Of a DNA stretch of 64,000 bases, positions 9,062-17,455 are shown piece after piece. The position numbers were made by a program, and so were the translations under genes. Origin of the DNA: Yimella sp. cx-51 (GTDB lineage: Bacteria > Actinomycetota > Actinomycetes > Actinomycetales > Dermatophilaceae); NCBI RefSeq assembly GCF_017654605.1, contig NZ_CP072113.1:1612001-1676000 (forward strand). The letters run 5' to 3'. Positions within the stretch are counted from its first letter, which is position 1; each line of letters starts with the position of its first letter. The notes beneath the pieces are model-generated. The model saw nothing but the letters and a program-made list of their open reading frames with translations. It had not been told where the DNA came from and ran no database searches.

Positions 9062-9089
9062 CAGATTCGCCGCGAGAACTGGCGATCTG
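9062..9089. promoter_or_regulatory. candidate operator between the copper operon and its regulator
   Basis: CAGATTCGCC (9062-9071) and GGCGATCTG (9081-9089) form an imperfect inverted repeat with a 9-base spacer, in the 169-base gap between the divergent SHOCT and response-regulator genes. An OmpR-type regulator would be expected to bind here, but these usually recognise direct repeats, so the assignment is weak. Confidence 0.3.
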
Positions 9090-9178
9090 GCATCCGCTCG
9101 ATTAAGATTTGACGAAGAAGTCAGCGCTCCCCCTGGGGAACGGCGTGCGCTGAGGACGGGTCGGGTGACACTGGGGGC

Positions 9179-9910
9179 GTGACCGCCACACGAGCAACGC
9201 ACAGCCCGGCAACAGCCGGCCGCGTCCTCATCGTCGAGGACGAGGTGTCCCTGGCCGAGATGGTCACCGCCTACCTCGAGCGAGCAGGCTTCGAGACCCA
9301 CGCCGTGCACTCCGGGACCGACGCGGTCGCCGCAGCCCGCACCCTGCACCCCGACGTCGTCGTCCTCGACCTCGGCCTGCCCGGGCTGGACGGTGTCGAG
9401 GTCTGCCGCCAGATCCGCACCTTCACCGACTGCTACGTCATCATGACCACAGCACGCACCGACGAGGTCGACACGCTCATCGGGCTCTCGGTCGGCGCGG
9501 ACGACTACCTCGCCAAGCCGTTCAGCCTCCGTGAGATGACCGCCCGGGTCCAGACCATGATGCGGCGGCCACGAACTCCGGCTGCCACCTCCGAGGAGCT
9601 GAGCAACGGAACCCGGTCGTTCGGGACCCTTCAGGTCGATCCTGTCGGCCACGAGGTCCGTCTCGACGGCGAGCCCGTGGCACTGACCCCCACCGAACGT
9701 GACCTCCTCATCACCCTGGCATCCCGCCCAACCATGGCGTTCACCCGCCGCCAGCTCATCGACGAGGTCTGGGGCGGCGGCTGGGTCGGCGACGAACACC
9801 TCGTCGATGTCCACGTGGCCCACCTGCGACGCAAGCTCGGTGACGACCCCGACGCCGGCCGCTTCGTCACCACCGTCCGAGGCGTGGGGTACCGAATGGG
9901 CAAGGGATGA
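9179..9910 (+). CDS. OmpR/PhoB-type response regulator, probable copper regulator
   Basis: A 243-residue two-domain regulator starting at GTG 9179. The receiver domain has the acidic pair (VEDE, ~19-22), phospho-acceptor Asp64 in VVLDLGLPG and the conserved Lys in YLAKPF. The C-terminal winged helix carries LTPTERDLLITLASRP and VDVHVAHLRRKLGDDP and ends VRGVGYRMG, as in the OmpR/PhoB family. Its stop overlaps the start of the histidine kinase by 4 bases (ATGA). Divergent placement from the copper operon suggests it activates that operon in response to metal, like CusR/CopR; this is inference. Confidence 0.92.
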   Translation: MTATRATHSPATAGRVLIVEDEVSLAEMVTAYLERAGFETHAVHSGTDAVAAARTLHPDVVVLDLGLPGLDGVEVCRQIRTFTDCYVIMTTARTDEVDTLIGLSVGADDYLAKPFSLREMTARVQTMMRRPRTPAATSEELSNGTRSFGTLQVDPVGHEVRLDGEPVALTPTERDLLITLASRPTMAFTRRQLIDEVWGGGWVGDEHLVDVHVAHLRRKLGDDPDAGRFVTTVRGVGYRMGKG

Positions 9911-11034
9911 CAACCAGAGACACCAATCCACGCACGCGAGGCCTGACCAGCCGACTCCTCCTCGGCCAGGCCATCGTCCTGGTCGCCGGCGCCCTGACGA
10001 CAGGCCTGGTCGCCGCCGTCGTCGGCCCACCGCTCTTCCACGACCACCTGCTCCAAGCCGGTCACGCGGAGAACTCCCCCGAGCTCATCCACATCGAGAT
10101 GGCCTACCGAGATGCGTCCTTCCTCTCCCTCGGCCTCGGCCTGATCATCTCTCTAGCGGCTGCTGGCGCCGTCTCATGGCTTCTCGCCAAGCGGATCCGC
10201 CAACCGTTGACCACACTGACCTGGGCCGCACGCGAGCTCTCCAGAGGGCACTACTCCACCCGTGTCCCAGACATCGGGTCCAACACCGAGCTTGAGACAC
10301 TCGGCGAAGCGTTCAACCACATGGCGGCCCAGCTCGAAGGAGTCGAGGCCACCCGCCGTCGCATGCTCGCCGACCTGGCCCACGAGCTGAGGACCCCCAT
10401 CGCCACCGTTGCCGCCTACCACGAAGCCCTGCACGACGGTGTCACCAAGCTCGGCCCCGAGAGCCAACACGCACTAGCCGAGCAAACCCAACGGCTGACC
10501 CGACTCGCCAACGACATCGACGCCGTATCCAGCGCGGAAGAAGGACGACTCAACCTCAGCCTCGAGCCGATGCGGATCTCCGACCTCATGTGGCGCGCCG
10601 GCGAGAACATGCGAGAGCTGTACCGCGAAGCCAATGTCAACCTCGCCATCGAAGAACAAGCCGCAGCAGGACTCACCATCAACGTCGACCGACAACGGAT
10701 CGGCCAGGTCCTGGACAACCTCCTGACCAACGCACTGCGACACACACCCGCCGGCGGCATCGTCGTCCTGACCTGCGCACGCTCAGACGACGAGATCAAC
10801 CTCATCGTGAACGACAACGGCGCCGGCATCGCCGCCGACCACCTCCCCCACCTCTTCGAGCGCTTCTACCGCGCAGACCCATCCCGCTCACGCAGCGACC
10901 ACACCGGATCAGGGATCGGGCTGACCATCAGCAAGGCCATCACCGACGCACACGGAGGCACCATCCGCGCCCAGAGCCCCGGAGAAGGCCAAGGGTCCAC
11001 CTTCATCGTCACCCTCCCACTGATCAACAACTGA
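9907..11034 (+). CDS. sensor histidine kinase, probable copper sensor
   Basis: A 375-residue membrane kinase. Transmembrane helices lie at ~17-40 and ~71-95, flanking a very short external loop (~41-70) that contains four histidines (FHDHLLQAGH and LIHIEM), a plausible metal-binding site. HAMP follows, then the H-box with His159 (LAHELRTPIA), the N-box (NLLTNALRHT) and G-boxes (DNGAGIA, GSGIGLTI). It starts within the stop codon of the response regulator, so the pair is co-translated. A fragment of a second kinase follows directly after its stop. Confidence 0.92.
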   Translation: MTTRDTNPRTRGLTSRLLLGQAIVLVAGALTTGLVAAVVGPPLFHDHLLQAGHAENSPELIHIEMAYRDASFLSLGLGLIISLAAAGAVSWLLAKRIRQPLTTLTWAARELSRGHYSTRVPDIGSNTELETLGEAFNHMAAQLEGVEATRRRMLADLAHELRTPIATVAAYHEALHDGVTKLGPESQHALAEQTQRLTRLANDIDAVSSAEEGRLNLSLEPMRISDLMWRAGENMRELYREANVNLAIEEQAAAGLTINVDRQRIGQVLDNLLTNALRHTPAGGIVVLTCARSDDEINLIVNDNGAGIAADHLPHLFERFYRADPSRSRSDHTGSGIGLTISKAITDAHGGTIRAQSPGEGQGSTFIVTLPLINN

Positions 11035-11294
11035 CTGTCGAGCAGGTCGGCAACTCGGCCCGCCTTGAGGTTCGCGATGACGGGGACGGCATCGCCGCCG
11101 AGCATCTGCCGCACGTGTTCGAGCGGTTCTATCGCACTGACACCGCGCGAGACCGCGACCACGGCGGCGCCGGGATCGGCCTGGCGATCTGCCAATCGGT
11201 GGCGCGGGCGCACGGCGGCACCGTCACCGCAGCCAGCGACGGCCCCGGACAGGGTGCCAGCTTCACCGTGACCCTGCCGGCCGAAACTTCATGA
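11034..11294 (+). pseudogene. C-terminal fragment of a second sensor histidine kinase
   Basis: In a different frame from the intact kinase and beginning at its stop codon, ~86 residues encode another kinase ATPase end: RDDGDGIAAEHLPHVFERFY, then GAGIGLAICQSVARAHGG and the terminal FTVTLP strand. It parallels the last part of the intact kinase but is clearly a different protein. No start codon or upstream domains exist. It looks like the tail of the regulator operon that once preceded the DUF305 gene, joined here by recombination. Confidence 0.8.
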
Positions 11295-11384
11295 AATCTC
11301 CAGACAATCTCGACCGGACGTGCGTGGTACGGCGCCCAGGCTGAGACGGATCGCAATCCGTTGCCTGGAAGGAAACTCTCGCTC

Positions 11385-12047
11385 ATGTTCTCTCGTCGTT
11401 CGCTGACTCTCACTCTCGCGGCCGTGACCGCGACCGTCACCTTGGCCGCGTGCGGCTCCAGCGGAGGCGGGATGGGTGGCATGTCCGGGATGGACCACGG
11501 CTCCACGTCCGCCACTGGCGGCTCCAGCAGCAGCCCGTCCGGGCGCGCCGCGGACATCACGTTCGCGCAGAGCATGATCCCGCACCATCAGCAGGCCGTG
11601 GAGATGGCCGACATTGCCCTGGGCAAGACCACCGCCAGCAAACAGGTGCGCACCCTCGCCACGCAGATCAAGAAGGCACAGGACCCGGAGATCACCACCA
11701 TGACCGGGTGGCTGAAGACCTGGGGCACCCCCACCACCATGCCCGGCATGACGGGCCATGACATGAGCGGGATGACCGGGATGATGAGCAAGAAGGAGAT
11801 GGCCGCGCTCAAGTCCGCCAGCGGGTCTGCGTTCGATCGCAAGTGGCTGACCATGATGATCGGGCACCACCGCGGTGCGATCACAATGGCCACCGACGTG
11901 CTGAAGACCAGCCAGGACCCGGATGTTAAGACACTTGCTCAGTCGATCATCAAGGGCCAGAAGAAGGAGATCACCACCATGACCGACTTGCTCGGGCCGG
12001 TATCCCCGACCAGCGCCACGGTGACCGGCTCGACCGACAGCCTGTAA
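11385..12047 (+). CDS. DUF305 lipoprotein (periplasmic copper-associated)
   Basis: A 220-residue lipoprotein (lipobox LAAC, Cys23) of the DUF305, ferritin-like family. The two hallmark His pairs are present (MIPHHQQAVEMA and MIGHHRGAI), together with a Gly/Met-rich linker (GGGMGGMSGMDHG) and a Met-rich centre (MPGMTGHDMSGMTGMMSKK) that could bind copper. The ATG at 11385 is chosen over an upstream TTG (11361) because GGAAGGA precedes it and the signal peptide then starts correctly. DUF305 proteins often sit with copper oxidases and kinases, as here; the exact role is unknown. Confidence 0.88.
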   Translation: MFSRRSLTLTLAAVTATVTLAACGSSGGGMGGMSGMDHGSTSATGGSSSSPSGRAADITFAQSMIPHHQQAVEMADIALGKTTASKQVRTLATQIKKAQDPEITTMTGWLKTWGTPTTMPGMTGHDMSGMTGMMSKKEMAALKSASGSAFDRKWLTMMIGHHRGAITMATDVLKTSQDPDVKTLAQSIIKGQKKEITTMTDLLGPVSPTSATVTGSTDSL

Positions 12048-12063
12048 ACCCCACCATCGTTCA

Positions 12064-12082
12064 TATACCCCATGGGGGTATA
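12064..12082. promoter_or_regulatory. CsoR-type copper operator
   Basis: A perfect inverted repeat, TATACCCC-ATG-GGGGTATA, 8-base arms with a 3-base centre. This is the form known for operators of CsoR, the Cu(I)-sensing repressor. It lies between the DUF305 gene and the truncated second oxidase. No csoR gene is in the window, so the repressor would have to be encoded elsewhere. Confidence 0.75.
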
Positions 12083-12091
12083 CTCGGTCTC

Positions 12092-12594
12092 ATGGAGCCG
12101 GGCCAGCGGATCCGGTTGCGCGTGATCAACGCGTCCGGGGACACGGCATACCGCATCGGGATGCCTGGGGTGCCGATGACGCTGACGCACACCGACGGGT
12201 TCCCCATTGTCCATCGGCGGGTTGACGCGGTGGTGCTCGCGATGGGCGAACGCGTCGACGCCCTGATCACCGTGCCGGACCGCCCGGTGCCGTTCGTCGC
12301 TCTTGCCGAGGGCAAAACCGGGTCCACCTTCGCGGTGCTGGCGGCCGGGTCAGGCGCCCGCCCGACAATGGCGTCCGTCCCGAAAACGCTGGGTGGCCGC
12401 GTCATCCAGAGCGCATCGACGACCGCCGACCCGTCGGTGCGGCTGAAGTCCCGCGAGGTGGACGTGACGCACGCGTTGATGCTGACCGGGTCGATGAACG
12501 CCTACGACTGGGGCATCAACCATCGCCGGTATGACGAGAACAACCCGTTCGCGCCCGCGGTGAACATCAAAGAGGGTCAACGGGTTCGGCTGGA
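12092..12594 (+). pseudogene. multicopper oxidase, both ends missing
   Basis: About 165 residues of the middle domain of a multicopper oxidase: PGQRIRLRVINASGDTAYRI, THTDGFP, VLAMGERVDALITV and the SMNAYDWGINHRRYDE block before domain 3. The N-terminal HWHG and HPH ligand blocks and all C-terminal copper ligands (HPxHLHGH, HCH) are absent. The frame loses similarity after GQRVRLD, near 12594. It follows the CsoR-type operator by 9 bases, so a deletion placed the operator directly against mid-gene sequence. It cannot bind the trinuclear copper cluster. Confidence 0.8.
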
Positions 12595-12648
12595 CAGTTG
12601 GAGTGCTAAGGCAGCACCGATTAGACGCCCGTCAACTGTCCTGTCTCA

Positions 12649-12846
12649 GTGCCCGCCACCGGCGACAACGAACCGTGGCGGGCGTCCACCCGCCTGCAGA
12701 CCGTCCTGTTCACGCTCCGCGCCCACGTCCGGCAACGCGACACGATGACGGGCCAGGTGCCAGCGGACAGGTGGAACCTGCTCCGGCACACGCAGACCAG
12801 CCCCCTACGGTCCGCCCCGGGGATCGTCTACGCCGACGCCGGGTAG
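12649..12846 (+). CDS. short hypothetical ORF in a debris region
   Basis: A GTG-started 65-residue frame with strong third-position GC bias and a protein-like composition (TRLQTVLFTLRAHVRQRD, TSPLRSAPGIVYADAG). I recognise no family. There is no clear ribosome binding site and neighbouring frames are fragments, so it is probably the end of a larger lost gene. It overlaps the minus-strand fragment that ends at 12805. Confidence 0.3.
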   Translation: MPATGDNEPWRASTRLQTVLFTLRAHVRQRDTMTGQVPADRWNLLRHTQTSPLRSAPGIVYADAG

Positions 12847-13340
12847 GTGCCAGCCCGCACTCGCCTTGACCGGGACCACGGTCCTGACGAGGGACGCGCG
12901 GACCGCCCGAACCCACGGGGAGTCGACCGTTTCCAAGCGGGGAGCCTCGTCGTCCTCGGCTCCGTCGGTACCGGCCGGTGTACGCGCTTCCCACAGACCG
13001 AGGACCATCCCCCGCGGGATCATGCCGTCGGCCAGACCCGCGCCCGCCACGACAACGAGGAACGCCGGGTAGTCGCCGCTGCGGTGCCGCAACGCGGCGT
13101 CCACGTTCGACCCGAACCCGCCACGCAACATGGACAGCGCGTCGTCCGGGTCTGACCGCAACACCGCCTCGACCGAGACGCCCCCGGCAACCGACCGACG
13201 GTGACGAAGAACGTGTCACGGTCGTGCGGCAGGGCACCCGGGCGGGCCAACACCACCCGGTCCAAAGTCTCGCCCGAGTACGTGAACCCCGGCCCGCCAC
13301 GGAACACAGCACCACCGAACGGCTCCTCGCCCCAGATGAC
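12805..13340 (-). pseudogene. unidentified gene fragment with a frameshift
   Basis: Two overlapping minus-strand frames together read like one protein: WGEEPFGGAVFRGGPGFTYS to FFVTVGRLPG, then, after a shift in the run of C at 13178-13182, VEAVLRSDPDDALSMLRGG to SAGWHLPGVGVDDP. Composition and codon bias look coding. No known domain is recognised and no start codon is present; the upstream end is cut where a plus-strand fragment begins near 13320. It is probably remnant mobile-element DNA. Confidence 0.35.
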
Positions 13341-13691
13341 CTCCTCGACCAGGCGTTGGCCGAGCTCGACAGCCGCTACAAGCTGGGATGCGGCGAGTTC
13401 GAGTTCGCACTGGAGATCTCCGCCTGCGGAGCGCAGTCGGTCTACGTCTGCAGGGATCCGATCCACGCGGTCGGGCTAAACCTCTCAGGCAGCGCCGACC
13501 ACGACGAACTGGCGTCACAGCTCACACCCGGTCGTCATGTCATCGCGCAAGTGGGCCAGCAGCTCATCCTGCAGAACCAGCAGGGTGCTCTCTGCCTCGT
13601 CGACCTGCTCGCCGTCCAACACGAGGTGACACAGCCCGAGTACACGCCTGCCTCCGTGCGCTTCCGGTACCGCATCCTCACCGGCTCCTGA
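13320..13691 (+). pseudogene. unidentified gene fragment (C-terminal part)
   Basis: About 123 residues in a frame with high third-position GC (DDLLDQALAELDSRYKLG, then RDPIHAVGLNLSGSADHDEL, AVQHEVTQPEYTPAS) ending at the TGA at 13689-13691. It reads as the C-terminal part of a soluble protein. There is no start codon in the coding-like portion and I recognise no family. It immediately precedes the GntR-type fragment, whose frame overlaps its stop. Confidence 0.35.
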
Positions 13692-14413
13692 ACGCCCTGC
13701 CACGACCGACGCTCGACCTGCCCCGCCGGATCGCCTCCGGCGAGTTCGGTGAGGCCGGCGACCGGATCCCGACGCTGGCGGACCTGATGGCCGCGTACCG
13801 CTTCGCCGGGGTGCAGACGATGAGGGCCGCACAAGCAGTCTTGGTCGACGAGGGCGTGTTGGAGACCCGGCATGGGTCCGGTGCGTTCATCGTGCGGGTT
13901 CCCTCGGCCGACACTGTGGGCGTAGTGGCGATCGGTGACGAGCTCGAGCAGCTGCACGAAGCGGTGGCCCGGGTTCGCCAGCACGTCACCGCGTTGCGCG
14001 ATCGCGCCACGAGTCCGGCACCCGAGCCTGCGACGGCGGGTCGGTTGTGGGAGTGGGCGTCCTGGACGCACTGCGCCACCTGTGACTCCGGGACCGGCGG
14101 CACCACGCGTGGGTGGGCCAACGACATCGACGAGTACGACCGCCTCGAGTACTGCCGCGAGCAAGGCCACGACTACTCCAGCGGCGTCGGCCTCCTGCCC
14201 GAGCAGGACCCGGAGACGGCAGCCGCGATCGAGTCCTGGTGGGAGCACCACGCCCACACCGAGGAAGCAGCCCGGCTCGTGCTCGCCGGCGACATCAACA
14301 CCGCACGCTGGCACGCCCAGCGCGCCCACGACCTCGCCAACCACTATGACGACTTCGCCGGGTTCTCCTCCCCCGTGTCCCCGCCAGTCCTGCATCGGCC
14401 GTGGACCGGATGA
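13688..14413 (+). pseudogene. GntR-type winged-helix regulator, start missing
   Basis: The frame contains most of a GntR winged helix (RRIASGEFGEAGDRIPTLAD, then VQTMRAAQAVLVDEGVLETR and HGSGAFIV). A C-terminal region of ~140 residues follows that is rich in Trp, His and Cys (WASWTHCATCDSG), unlike the usual UTRA or FadR effector domains. The first ~10-15 residues of the winged helix and any ATG/GTG start with a ribosome binding site are lacking; the next ATG lies inside the domain (13788). It is probably a truncated gene, though a non-standard start cannot be excluded. Confidence 0.55.
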
Positions 14414-14531
14414 ACGGTGTACCACAATATTGGCGGACGTTCCGTCATTGAGAGCAGGCATTGTTTAGCTCGGCTCGGCGGCGCTCTGGAAGGATAGAAG
14501 GGACTGCTGCACGGATAGGTGACAGGTTCGG

Positions 14532-15187
14532 TCACGCCGCCTGTGTGGCGGGTGTGGTCATGATGGTCTCGAATTCGATGGGGGTCAATCGGCCGAGTCG
14601 TTCCTGACGCCGGCGGCGGTGGTAGGTGCGTTCGGTCCAGGTCACGATCGCCGTCCGCAACTGCTCACGGGTGTCCCAGGCATGCCGGTTGAGCACGTTC
14701 TTTTGCAGCAGCGCGAAGAAGGATTCCATCGCGGCGTTGTCGCCAGCAGCTCCGACTCTGCCCATCGACCCGAGCAGGTCGTGGCTTCGCAGCGCCCGGA
14801 CGTATTTCCGGGCGCGGAATTGAGAGCCGCGGTCGCTGTGCACGATGCACCCGGCGACGGGCATGCCCTCAGCACGGCGTCGCGCGACTGCTGAATTCAA
14901 CGCCGCCACAGCCAGTGTCGACCGCATCCGCTCACTCAGGGAATACCCCACGATCCGACCCGAGTACACGTCTTTCACCGCGCACAGGTACAGCTTTCCC
15001 TCACCGGTGCGGTGCTCGGTGATATCGGTCAGCCACACCTGATTCGGTGCCGTCGCGGTGAACTCGTGCCGCACCACACCATGCTGGTCGGTGACGGCGA
15101 GCAGATCGTCATGGACCGGTGGGCCCGGTCGCTTACCGTGCCGGCCAGGACGTTTACCGGCTCTTCGCCGTTGAGCGTGGGTCATAT
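14532..15187 (-). pseudogene. IS3-family orfB, N-terminally truncated (second copy)
   Basis: About 217 residues of an IS3 DDE transposase: VWLTDITEH (first Asp), HSDRGSQF (second Asp) and AMESFFALLQKNVL (catalytic Glu), ending in WTERTYHRRRRQERLG, the conserved C-terminus. The first ~90 residues are replaced at 15182-15187 by the end of an ISL3 transposase, whose stop codon lies on the junction. The left end of the element is near 14515-14530. It is a relative of the IS3 at 2155-3180 but not identical. Confidence 0.8.
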
Positions 15188-15535
15188 GTTGAGTCCGCCT
15201 CCGATGAGGAGCATTCGTAGTCGGTAGTTGTCACGGTTGCGGAAGCCTCGTGCGATGCGTCGGTGGAGTTCGATGAGCCCGTTCATGGCTTCGGTGCCGC
15301 CGTTGGATGCGCCGTGGGTGTCGAAGTAGCCCAGGAACTCGGTGCGCCACTGCTTCAGGGTGCGCCCGAGCCGTGCGACTTCGCGGATCGGGCAGGTGGC
15401 GAAGGTGGCCAGGACCTGTTCGGCGACCTGGCGACCGGCCGCGTGAGTGTCTTGGTGGTAGACCGAGCGGACCTGCTGGGCGCACTGCCACGCCACCTCG
15501 ACCTCGAGGTGTGCCTCGTTCGCGGCGAATGCTGC
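15182..15535 (-). pseudogene. ISL3-family transposase, C-terminal fragment
   Basis: The frame carries the C-terminal part of an ISL3 (DDE_Tnp_ISL3) transposase: EVARLGRTLKQWRTEFLGYF, SNGGTEAMNGLIELHRRIAR with the catalytic Glu, and GFRNRDNYRLRMLL. Everything before FAANEAHLEVEVAW is missing, because the complete IS3 element starting at 15536 cuts it there. On the other side it runs directly into the IS3 orfB remnant. Confidence 0.8.
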
Positions 15536-15562
15536 CGGGCCCTACCCCCGGATCTTGGACAC
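15536..15562. repeat. terminal inverted repeat, orfB end of the IS3 element
   Basis: This end, with CCCCCGGATCTTGGACAC at its inner side, pairs with the reverse complement of 16882-16907 with a few mismatches and one gap. Confidence 0.7.
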
Positions 15563-15571
15563 CGGGTGTGA

Positions 15572-16469
15572 TTACGCAGCGGTCGGTAGCGTAGCGGCCC
15601 GGCGGGCCTCGTAGGTGGACGGGGACAGGTAGCCGCACCAGGTGTGACGGCGCCGGGTGTTGTAGCGGACGAGCCACCTGAAGACCTGCCTGCGGCAGCC
15701 CAGTTCGTCATTCCAGCACGCGGCGTCTTTGGAGGACCTCGCGCTTCATCGTGGCGTTGAACGACTCCGCCAGCGCGTTGTCCGCGCTGGATCCCACGGC
15801 GCCCATGGATTGGGTGACCCCGAGCTTCTTGCACAGCGCGGCGTAGGCCTTCGAGCAGTAGACCGACCCATGGTCGCTGTGAAAGATCGCGCCCTTGAGG
15901 CTGCCCCGGGTCGCGGCAGCGGCCTTGAGCGCGTCCTCCACGAGCTCGGTGCGCATGTGGTCAGCGACCGCCCAGCCGGCCAGTCGACGGGAGTAGCAGT
16001 CGATCACGGTGGCCAGGGACAGGTTCGTGCCGTCGGCCAGCGGCAGGTAGGTGATGTCGCCGACGTAGCGCCGGTTCGGGCGCTCGGCGGTGAAGTCCCG
16101 CTTGAGCAGGTCGGGGTACTTCTGCCCCGAGGGCTCGGGGATCGTGGTCCGCACCCGCCGCTTCTTCACGTAGCCACGGATGCCCTCAAGCCGCATCACC
16201 CGCGCGACGCGCTTGTGGTTGACCCGCTCACCGGCAGGAGCGTTGTCGTTGAGCTCGGCGGTGATCCGCGGCGCCCCCTGGGTGTCGTCCTCGGCATGAA
16301 CGGCCCTGATCCGTTCCGCGAGCTCAGCATCTGCCCGGGCGCGCTCTGCGCGAGCGGGGGCGGCGTTGAGCCAGGCGTAGTAGGACGGACGCTCGACCTC
16401 GACGAGCGCGCACAGTCGCTTCACCTCGAAGGTGGCGGAGTTGTCGGCGACGAACTGGAAGCGACTCAC
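15572..16469 (-). pseudogene. IS3-family orfB (DDE transposase), one-base frameshift
   Basis: The frame starting at 16469 contains the HTH_21-like region (EVERPSYYAWL), YVGDITYLPL with the first catalytic Asp, HSDHGSVY with the second and DNALAESFNATMKREVL with the Glu. It then ends early at 15708. One extra base in the TTT run at 15728-15730 explains this: without it the frame continues as LQDAACWNDELG, through RYNTRRRHTWCGYLSPSTYE, to a stop at 15572. It is either a recent mutation or a sequencing error. Confidence 0.8.
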
Positions 16470-16834
16470 CAGCGCGTCTCCCCGGCGAAATACTTGGCCG
16501 CCCGCTGGAGAATCTCCCGCTCGGTGGTGAGCTTGGTCGTCTCGGCACGTAGCGCCGCGTTCTCGGCCTCGAGTCGGGCGATCCTCTGCTCGGGCGCCTC
16601 ACCCTCGGGTACCGCGGGGCTCGGCCCTGGAGGCTTGGACTGCAACGGGCTGGAGGTCAGCGTTCCGTCGGCGGCGGTCTTCTTGCCGGTCCCGTAGACC
16701 TCGAGCCAGCCCCGCAGCGTGCCGCGCACGATGCCGAGGTCCTCGGCGATGCCGCGGACCGTGGCGCCCGGGGTGGACTCGTACAAGTCGACGGCCTGAC
16801 GACGAAACTCCTCGGAGTAGTTCTTCCTGGCCAT
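16466..16834 (-). CDS. IS3-family orfA
   Basis: A 122-residue OrfA starting MARKNYSEEFRRQAVDLY. It has the helix-turn-helix (ATVRGIAEDLGIVRGTLRGW), a Pro/Ser-rich linker and a C-terminal leucine zipper (RIARLEAENAALRAET). Its stop overlaps the orfB start (ATGA), so orfB is made by coupling or frameshifting. Confidence 0.85.
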   Translation of the reverse strand: MARKNYSEEFRRQAVDLYESTPGATVRGIAEDLGIVRGTLRGWLEVYGTGKKTAADGTLTSSPLQSKPPGPSPAVPEGEAPEQRIARLEAENAALRAETTKLTTEREILQRAAKYFAGETRW

Positions 16835-16881
16835 AGTTCCTGGATCATCTCGCTTCCCCAGCACCACGTGCTGGATTCAGC

Positions 16882-16907
16882 GTGTCCAAGAACCGGGGTC
16901 AGGCCCC
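16882..16907. repeat. terminal inverted repeat, orfA end of the IS3 element
   Basis: It starts GTGTCCAAGAACCGGGG and is the partner of 15536-15562, upstream of orfA. Confidence 0.7.
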
Positions 16908-17215
16908 GAGGCCGCACGCGCCGCACTCCCGCGAACAGGCAACCATTCAGGGAAATAGGTGCTGGTCCGGAGTTTGGGGACAGCGACATCGATCGTGCCG
17001 ACGCGAGTGTCCAGAGGCCGGTGCCGGTACCCGTTGCGTTGAGTGGTGCGCCCGGGTGTGGGGCGGCCCCACTCGGCACCCACGACGGCGTCGGCGTCCG
17101 CGGACAGCAACGCGTTGATCATGGTTTGCAGCAGGGTGCGCATCAGATCCGGTGATGCTTCGGACAGGGCTTCACTCAGAAGCCCGGCAGGGTCAACAAT
17201 GTGTGGAGCGGTCAT
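16908..17215 (-). pseudogene. IS256 (Mutator)-family transposase, N-terminal fragment
   Basis: The first ~100 residues of a Mutator-type transposase: start MTAPHIVDPAGLLSEAL at 17215, DAVVGAEWGRPTPGRTTQRN, YRHRPLDTRVGTIDV and VPKLRTSTYFPEWL. The sequence changes at the IS3 inverted repeat, so the whole catalytic domain is lost. The 240 bases upstream (17216-17455) probably hold the IS256 left end; no gene is seen there. Confidence 0.8.
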
Positions 17216-17455
17216 CGTGATGACTCCATTCGAGAGAGCTGTGAGAGGTTCACTCGAAGGATCACGCGGTGGCCGCACCCACGTCCACAACCGGGACCAG
17301 GCGAGCGACCGCGCTACACCACTATCAGGGACTCAACTGAACAGACCGATGGACAGAAGAAGAGTTGCCGGTGCCCGGTCGACCGTCAGTACCGCCGGAT
17401 CATTGTCTCCACGGCAATCTCGCATTGCACTCCGCAGCAGCCCAATAACCAAGCG

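Larger units (their letters stand above)
15536..16907 (-). mobile_element. near-complete IS3-family element with both terminal repeats
   Basis: A 1.37-kb element on the minus strand bounded by related inverted repeats (15536-15562 and 16882-16907) that share the core CTTGGACAC at their inner ends. It contains orfA and orfB in the usual overlapping order. No target duplication is seen: an ISL3 fragment lies on one side and an IS256 fragment on the other, so recombination or deletion has happened since insertion. orfB has an apparent one-base insertion. Confidence 0.8.

Noticed and set aside
9100-9140. TTGACG as a -35 box for the response regulator
   Set aside because: No acceptable -10 sequence lies 16-18 bases downstream (9131-9137 is GC-rich).
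7638-9182. 514-codon plus-strand open frame
   Set aside because: It is antisense to the multicopper oxidase and SHOCT genes and has no recognisable domain.
13020-13466. Minus-strand frame extended to 13466
   Set aside because: Beyond about 13340 the plus-strand frame is more protein-like and has the stronger third-position GC bias, so the upper part was treated as a shadow.
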